Source of the DNA: Caenimonas sedimenti | GTDB taxonomy: Bacteria; Pseudomonadota; Gammaproteobacteria; Burkholderiales; Burkholderiaceae_C | Direction of reading: 5' to 3' | Length of the DNA stretch: 35,744 bases | Assembly: GCF_007833165.1 (NCBI RefSeq) | Contig: NZ_VOBQ01000032.1 | Coordinates: 1 to 35,744, forward strand | Part shown: piece by piece, positions 31,729 to 35,744 of the stretch | How the letters are laid out: every line of letters begins with the position of its first letter | How positions within the stretch are numbered: the stretch's first letter is position 1 | The notes under the pieces: model-generated | Database searches by the model: none | Told to the model about the DNA's origin: nothing | The model's input: only the letters and a program-made list of their open reading frames with translations | Made by a program: the position numbers and the translations under genes

Positions 31729-33375
31729 TCAAGCAGATCCACTCAATGAACGAAGCCGCTGCTTGTCGACCTTCCCGGTCGCTCCTCTGGGCAACTCCTG
31801 CAGGAAGATAAAGCGGTCGGGGACCTGCCACTTTGGCAAGCGCCCGACGAGGTAGCCGGCGAGATCCGGTTGCGGCCCCTGCCACTGTTGCACGAGGCAC
31901 ACATACGCCACGGGCCGTTCCTGCCAGACGGCGTCCGGAACAGGAATCACGGCAGCTTCACTCACGGCTGGGTGTGAGGCCAGCGCCGACTCGAGCTCGA
32001 GACTCGAAATCCACTCTCCTCCGGACTTGATGAGATCCTTGTACCTATCGACGATGCGCACGTACCCTATCGCATTCCAGGTTGCCACGTCCGCCGTCTT
32101 GAGCCAGCGTCGGCCTTTCCCGTCCACGACGAAACTTGCTTCCGAGCCGCGGCCATCTTCCGCACCGGGATCGAAATACGCATCGGCCACCCAGGGGCCG
32201 CGGATCTGCAACTCGCCCGGGGTCATACCGTCGCGAGGCGCATCCACACCCTTGTCGGTGATGACGCGAACCTCACATCCCACCGGAGGCAATCCGGGCG
32301 TTCGCCGTAGTTCCTGCCATTGGGCGTCGGTGATGCCCGCCCGGCGGGTGGACACAAGACCAAGCGGCGACACTTCAGTCATTCCCCAGCAATGCTGGAC
32401 CTCGATACCGAACTGATCGAAGCCCGTCAACAGGTCGGCTGAGACTGTCGCCCCACCAATGGGCAACCGCTTGAGAGTGACCAGCCGTTCGGGGGCGATC
32501 TCACCCTTGCGCAGCGCCTCAAGGACGGCGATCCAAACGGTGGGCACAGCCGTCGCCATCGTGACTTTGGCTTCTTCGATGAGGAGCGTCAGCGAAGCCG
32601 GATCGGAAACGCGGTAGCTGAGAGCGATGTTCGCGCCGCATAGGCATGCAGCATACGGAAATCCCCAGCCTTGAGCGTGGAACATCGGCACCACTGGGAG
32701 GCAGGTATCGTGTTCACTTAGGGCGATGGTGTCGGTAAACAGCATCGACATGGCGTGCAAGAGTGTGGACCGATGGCTATAGACCACGCCCTTGGCCTTA
32801 CCTGACGTGCCGGACGTGTAGCAGACACCGCACGCTGCCGTCTCGCTAAGATCGGGCCATTCGGCGCCATGGCTCACATCAATGCTCGCCAGATAGCTCT
32901 GCAACCGCTTGCCTGGGAATTGCGCAGAGTTCTTTGCTGCGTCGGAGCTGCCAACCAACGCGATCATCAGCAGCCCCGCGGGCAACTCAACTTCCGCAAG
33001 CAGGGGCAGCATCGATTCGTCCACCACGAGCACTTTGGGGCTGGTCTCTGCCAGCATGGTCGCGATAGAAGCCGGCGGCAGGCGAACATTTGCGGTGTGC
33101 AACACAAAGCCGCCAGCGGGCACGCCGAGGAACAACTCCAGGTGCTCGTGACAGTTCCACAGGAGCGTGGATACGCAGTCGCCTGGCTGCAGCCCTATGC
33201 CTTGCAGCCACCCGGCCACCTTTCTGGCGCGATGGGCGAGTTGACCGAAGGAGGCACGTTCGAACGTCCCGTTCCGAAGAACGGTGACCTTCTTGTGAGC
33301 GTAGAGAGTTTCCATTCGCTCGACAATCCCACCCACCGTGAGCGGGACCGCCTGCATCAGCCCCTGTGAAATCAT
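31729..33375 (-). CDS. Acyl-CoA ligase (AMP-forming)
   Basis: A 548-residue adenylate-forming enzyme that activates a fatty or aromatic acid with ATP and CoA. Motifs are YTSGTSGKAKGVVYSH (P-loop), WGMTEVSPLG (motif II), the hinge region DRYKDLIKSGGEWISS and the C-terminal catalytic lysine in RGATGKVDKQRLR. It most resembles the medium/long-chain FadD-like group (PMFHAQGWGFPYAA). The ATG at 33375 overlaps the acyl-CoA dehydrogenase stop, so the two are coupled. Substrate unknown. It is not obviously linked to the metal genes. Confidence 0.92.
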   Translation of the reverse strand: MISQGLMQAVPLTVGGIVERMETLYAHKKVTVLRNGTFERASFGQLAHRARKVAGWLQGIGLQPGDCVSTLLWNCHEHLELFLGVPAGGFVLHTANVRLPPASIATMLAETSPKVLVVDESMLPLLAEVELPAGLLMIALVGSSDAAKNSAQFPGKRLQSYLASIDVSHGAEWPDLSETAACGVCYTSGTSGKAKGVVYSHRSTLLHAMSMLFTDTIALSEHDTCLPVVPMFHAQGWGFPYAACLCGANIALSYRVSDPASLTLLIEEAKVTMATAVPTVWIAVLEALRKGEIAPERLVTLKRLPIGGATVSADLLTGFDQFGIEVQHCWGMTEVSPLGLVSTRRAGITDAQWQELRRTPGLPPVGCEVRVITDKGVDAPRDGMTPGELQIRGPWVADAYFDPGAEDGRGSEASFVVDGKGRRWLKTADVATWNAIGYVRIVDRYKDLIKSGGEWISSLELESALASHPAVSEAAVIPVPDAVWQERPVAYVCLVQQWQGPQPDLAGYLVGRLPKWQVPDRFIFLQELPRGATGKVDKQRLRSLSGSA

Positions 33376-34577
33376 GGGCCGGACTCCCGCCAAAATCCGG
33401 CGTATGTGCCTCGCAGCACCTCACGCCCTACGATCTGCTTCATCATCTGCGATGTGCCGTCCAGTATCCGGACGACGCGGGACTCCCTCCACATCCTTTC
33501 AATCGGGTAGCTCTTGGTGTAGCCATAGCCTCCGAACAATTGAAGAACGCGATCAGCCACGTCAAACACCGTTTCTGCGTTCGCCAGCTTTGCCATCGCG
33601 GCCCATCCACTGGCATTCTGCGGATCGTGGTCGAACCGCCATGCTGCGTCGTAGGCCAGCAGGCGCGCGCTATGAACCTGGGTAGCCAACTCAGCGAGCT
33701 CCCAGCGGATCGCTTGGTTGTGAGACAAGGCCTGCCCGAACTGCTTGCGCGTGCCTGTGCGCTCGACGGCGAGGTCGAGCATGGCCTGCGCCAAACCCAC
33801 GGAATACGCGGCCCAGTGAAGACGGCCATGATCGAGGCAACGCATGGCCAGGTCGAAGCCTTGACCCTCGACCCCGATCAGGAAGTCAGCCGGGATTGCG
33901 CAGTCCTCGAAGACGACTTCGTTGTGGAACGAACCTGCGCCTCCCAGCATTTCCATGGGAGGCCCGACACGAAGGCCCTGCGTGCCGCGGGGCACGAGGA
34001 AGGCGGAAAGCCCGCCGCGACGGTCGGGTCCACCCGTGCGGGCAATGACCGTGAAGCAGTCGGCGATTTGCGCGTTCGTAATGAAGATCTTGCGCCCGTT
34101 CAGGACGTAGCCGTCAGCGCACCGCGAGGCTTGTGTGGAGATCGAGGCGGCGTCTGAACCGGCGTCCGGTTCCGTCATCGCCAGGGCTGCAACGAACTCC
34201 CCGGACGCGAGCCGTGGCAGGTACGTTCGCTTGAGCTCATCGCTGCCCGCAAGCTCAATCGCCTTCGAGCCGATGTGAACGTTGACCCCGCAGGTGTAAT
34301 AGAAAGCAATGTGCGCCGCCGCGATCGCCTCGATGGAAATGCAGCTGCCCAACATCGTCAACCCAAGGCCACCGTACTCGCGCGGAGTATGCGAGCCGAA
34401 CATGCCCATTTCCCGCAGTCGCTGAATCGCGCTCGTGGGAATGGCGCCTGTGCGCTCGACTTGGTCAGACAAGGGAACCAGCTCAGCTTGAACAAATGAG
34501 TTGACGCGGGTACGCCACTCCGTCAGCTCGGGTGTCAGGTAAGGACTTGGCTGCACATCGATCTCCTTCACATCCAT
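33372..34577 (-). CDS. Acyl-CoA dehydrogenase
   Basis: A 401-residue FAD enzyme that introduces a 2,3-double bond in an acyl-CoA. Typical blocks are AMTEPDAGSDAASI, KIFITNAQIADCFTVIART, RKQFGQALSHNQAI and LFGGYGYTKSYPIERMWRESRV. In the segment that usually carries the catalytic Glu (Y-E-G-T), the residue is Asp (ILDGTSQMM). The alternative Glu position used by isovaleryl-CoA-type enzymes is a Gly here (DHGRLHWAA). Its activity may therefore differ from normal. ATG 34577 is chosen because the family-like protein begins there; no ribosome site is visible. It is divergent from an AraC-family regulator. Confidence 0.9.
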   Translation of the reverse strand: MDVKEIDVQPSPYLTPELTEWRTRVNSFVQAELVPLSDQVERTGAIPTSAIQRLREMGMFGSHTPREYGGLGLTMLGSCISIEAIAAAHIAFYYTCGVNVHIGSKAIELAGSDELKRTYLPRLASGEFVAALAMTEPDAGSDAASISTQASRCADGYVLNGRKIFITNAQIADCFTVIARTGGPDRRGGLSAFLVPRGTQGLRVGPPMEMLGGAGSFHNEVVFEDCAIPADFLIGVEGQGFDLAMRCLDHGRLHWAAYSVGLAQAMLDLAVERTGTRKQFGQALSHNQAIRWELAELATQVHSARLLAYDAAWRFDHDPQNASGWAAMAKLANAETVFDVADRVLQLFGGYGYTKSYPIERMWRESRVVRILDGTSQMMKQIVGREVLRGTYAGFWRESGP

Positions 34578-34648
34578 CGTACGAACCGTGGTGTGCCTAG
34601 AATGTCGCGAAACGGCCAAGCTGTAGCCTGGTCGAGCCACGGAGTCTT

Positions 34649-35485
34649 GTGTACGGCAAGAGCGAACGATTTGAGGACTATGACGGCGCAAGCAAGTTGC
34701 CTGTCGCCATGGCTACCGCCATGGTCGGTGGATCGGCGCGCGAAATGCCACCGATGCGGCGGGCGGGAGTTCTCTATGTCGCGTCTGGATCGCTTCGGCT
34801 TCAGGTGAATTCGGCCCACTGGATCTGCGCGCCAGGCGGTGCCTTGTCGCTACCGTCAGGCAACAGTGCCAAGCTTCATGCCGCAAGCACCTGCAGGCTC
34901 ATATTTGCCTTCCTTCCGTCCGCGCGTTCGACGCCGACGGTTCAAAAGGTGATCGTGACCGACCTCTTTCGCGCTCTACTTGGCGCGCTCGCGGAGATCC
35001 CCACAAATGCTGCTCGGACAACCCGGACCCGCTTGCTTGGGGGCCTATTCGTCAACGAGCTTCAGTTCACCAGCTCGTCGCCGATTCATCTGCCGTGGCC
35101 TGCGTCCGCAAAGCTCGCGCGCGTCTCCCAGGCCATAGTGGAAGACCCTAGTCGTCCGCTGACGGTCGCACAAGCTGCCCGGCTGGCAGGCATGGCGCCT
35201 CGCACGCTCTCGAGGTGGTTTGCAAGCGAAACCGGTCTGAGCATGGGGGGGTGGCAGCGCGCTGCGCGCCTCACCGTCGCGCTGAGCGAGATCGCTAAGG
35301 GGGGATCGGTCTACTCGGCGGCCGCAGCTAGCGGGTTCAGCACCGCATCAGGCTTGTGCGCAGCATTTCGGCGGGCGAGCGGCACCACTTTGCGCGGGTA
35401 CTTCAAGCCGGATGCCGGTGCTAAACAGGTCCGCGATGAAGCGCTCTTCTTCTCGACGCAACTGGGCGTCGAAGCGGGCGGGTGA
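34649..35485 (+). CDS. AraC-family transcriptional regulator
   Basis: A 278-residue protein with an N-terminal cupin-like sensing domain (about 20-100) and a C-terminal double HTH (about 170-265: LTVAQAARLAGMAPRTLSRWFASETG, then SVYSAAAASGFSTASGLCAAFRRASG). This is the normal AraC/XylS layout. The GTG start at 34649 has GGAG 4 bp upstream; an ATG at 34709 is possible but has no ribosome site. Its divergent position 71 bp from the acyl-CoA dehydrogenase start suggests it regulates that operon, with a fatty or aromatic acid as signal (inference). A TAGAAT at 34598-34603 could be its -10 box. Confidence 0.88.
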   Translation: MYGKSERFEDYDGASKLPVAMATAMVGGSAREMPPMRRAGVLYVASGSLRLQVNSAHWICAPGGALSLPSGNSAKLHAASTCRLIFAFLPSARSTPTVQKVIVTDLFRALLGALAEIPTNAARTTRTRLLGGLFVNELQFTSSSPIHLPWPASAKLARVSQAIVEDPSRPLTVAQAARLAGMAPRTLSRWFASETGLSMGGWQRAARLTVALSEIAKGGSVYSAAAASGFSTASGLCAAFRRASGTTLRGYFKPDAGAKQVRDEALFFSTQLGVEAGG

Positions 35486-35744
35486 ATTGAAGGGCTTCTC
35501 GCACGCCATTGACGCTGCCTACTCTAGTCAGCGATCCATGAAGCACAGAACTGTGAAGCGGTAGCGCGAAGCCGTCATCGAGCAGCTGACCGAGATTCGA
35601 GTACACCTAAGGGATTGGCGTCGACTACTGGCAGGTTGTTCGCTTCATGACAGTGACCGCCTCGCCGAAAGAGTGACCAGGTCGCGCCGAACCTGGTGTC
35701 CAGCGGGTTCCGAACGGGGTGTCCAAGTTGGGCCGAAATACGCA
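35486..35744. other. Trailing intergenic stretch leading into a further IS21 element
   Basis: There is no credible gene here. The right third holds four tandem IS21-type repeats (listed separately); nothing recognisable lies between them and the AraC gene. Confidence 0.5.
35653..35738 (+). repeat. Four tandem IS21-type end repeats, probable left end of another element
   Basis: Four units of consensus GTG(A/T)CC-N6/8-CCGAA(A/C) begin at 35653, 35673, 35696 and 35719, that is 20, 23 and 23 bp apart. The last reads GTGTCCAAGTTGGGCCGAAA. Repeated transposase-binding sites like these are characteristic of IS21-family ends, and the rightward orientation predicts that an istA gene begins just beyond the window. 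The first unit shares its consensus with the repeats at 535-585. Confidence 0.65.

Noticed and set aside
1..35744. CRISPR arrays, tRNA or rRNA genes
   Set aside because: No regular spacer-repeat array, no tRNA-like cloverleaf and no rRNA sequence was noticed; the only short tandem repeats are the IS-type ends.

Overview
The window looks like an accessory region of a GC-rich betaproteobacterium, most likely Burkholderiales (Comamonadaceae or Burkholderiaceae type). This is inferred from codon use, dense ATGA start/stop overlaps and the gene families present. It is mainly a heavy-metal resistance island, built around Pb/Cd/Zn and Cu/Ag export plus periplasmic thiol redox. IS21-family sequences lie at both edges, and a fatty-acid catabolic module sits at the right.

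Layout. 1-833: a small HTH protein, two DnaA-box-like sequences and a cluster of IS21-type terminal repeats. 834-3118: an IS21-family istA/istB pair. 3119-3814: gene debris, including a broken small secreted protein. 3815-4303: a CadR/PbrR-type MerR regulator. 4396-14074: a leftward run of eleven tightly packed genes read from a MerR-type promoter at 14109-14139. In transcription order these are DsbA-like protein, short CDF transporter, five-HMA-domain P1B ATPase, PAP2 phosphatase (PbrB-like), TRAP small and large permeases, LspA (PbrC-like), SCO protein, TlpA-like protein, a broken ccdA, and a MAPEG protein. 14235-16867: an L,D-transpeptidase coupled to dihydrolipoamide dehydrogenase, both rightward. 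16884-16968: the orphan 3' end of a second nadE. 16986-17791: an AT-richer hypothetical gene coupled to a TlpA-like gene. 17908-22647: a leftward dsbB-scsC-scsB-multicopper oxidase operon. 22800-24986: intact nadE and a fatty acid hydroxylase/sterol desaturase, the latter behind a second CadR-type promoter. 25049-31610: a leftward cus/sil-type copper/silver RND operon led by a small Cys/His-rich secreted protein. 31729-35485: acyl-CoA ligase and acyl-CoA dehydrogenase, divergent from an AraC-family regulator. 35653-35738: four tandem IS21-type end repeats, probably the left end of a further element running out of the window.

How the parts may work together. The CadR-like regulator has Cys77, Cys112 and Cys119 at the positions of the known Cd-binding cysteines, and probably controls both matching operators. 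The P1B ATPase and CDF protein move Pb/Cd/Zn out of the cytoplasm. The PAP2 phosphatase could release phosphate that precipitates lead in the periplasm, as proposed for PbrB. CusCBA with its fused CusF domain removes Cu/Ag from the periplasm, and the multicopper oxidase may oxidise Cu(I). At least seven thiol-redox proteins (DsbA-like, two TlpA-like, SCO, ScsB, ScsC, DsbB), plus a broken ccdA, would repair or protect periplasmic thiols from these metals. No copper-specific regulator is visible. The right-hand fatty-acid module appears unrelated.
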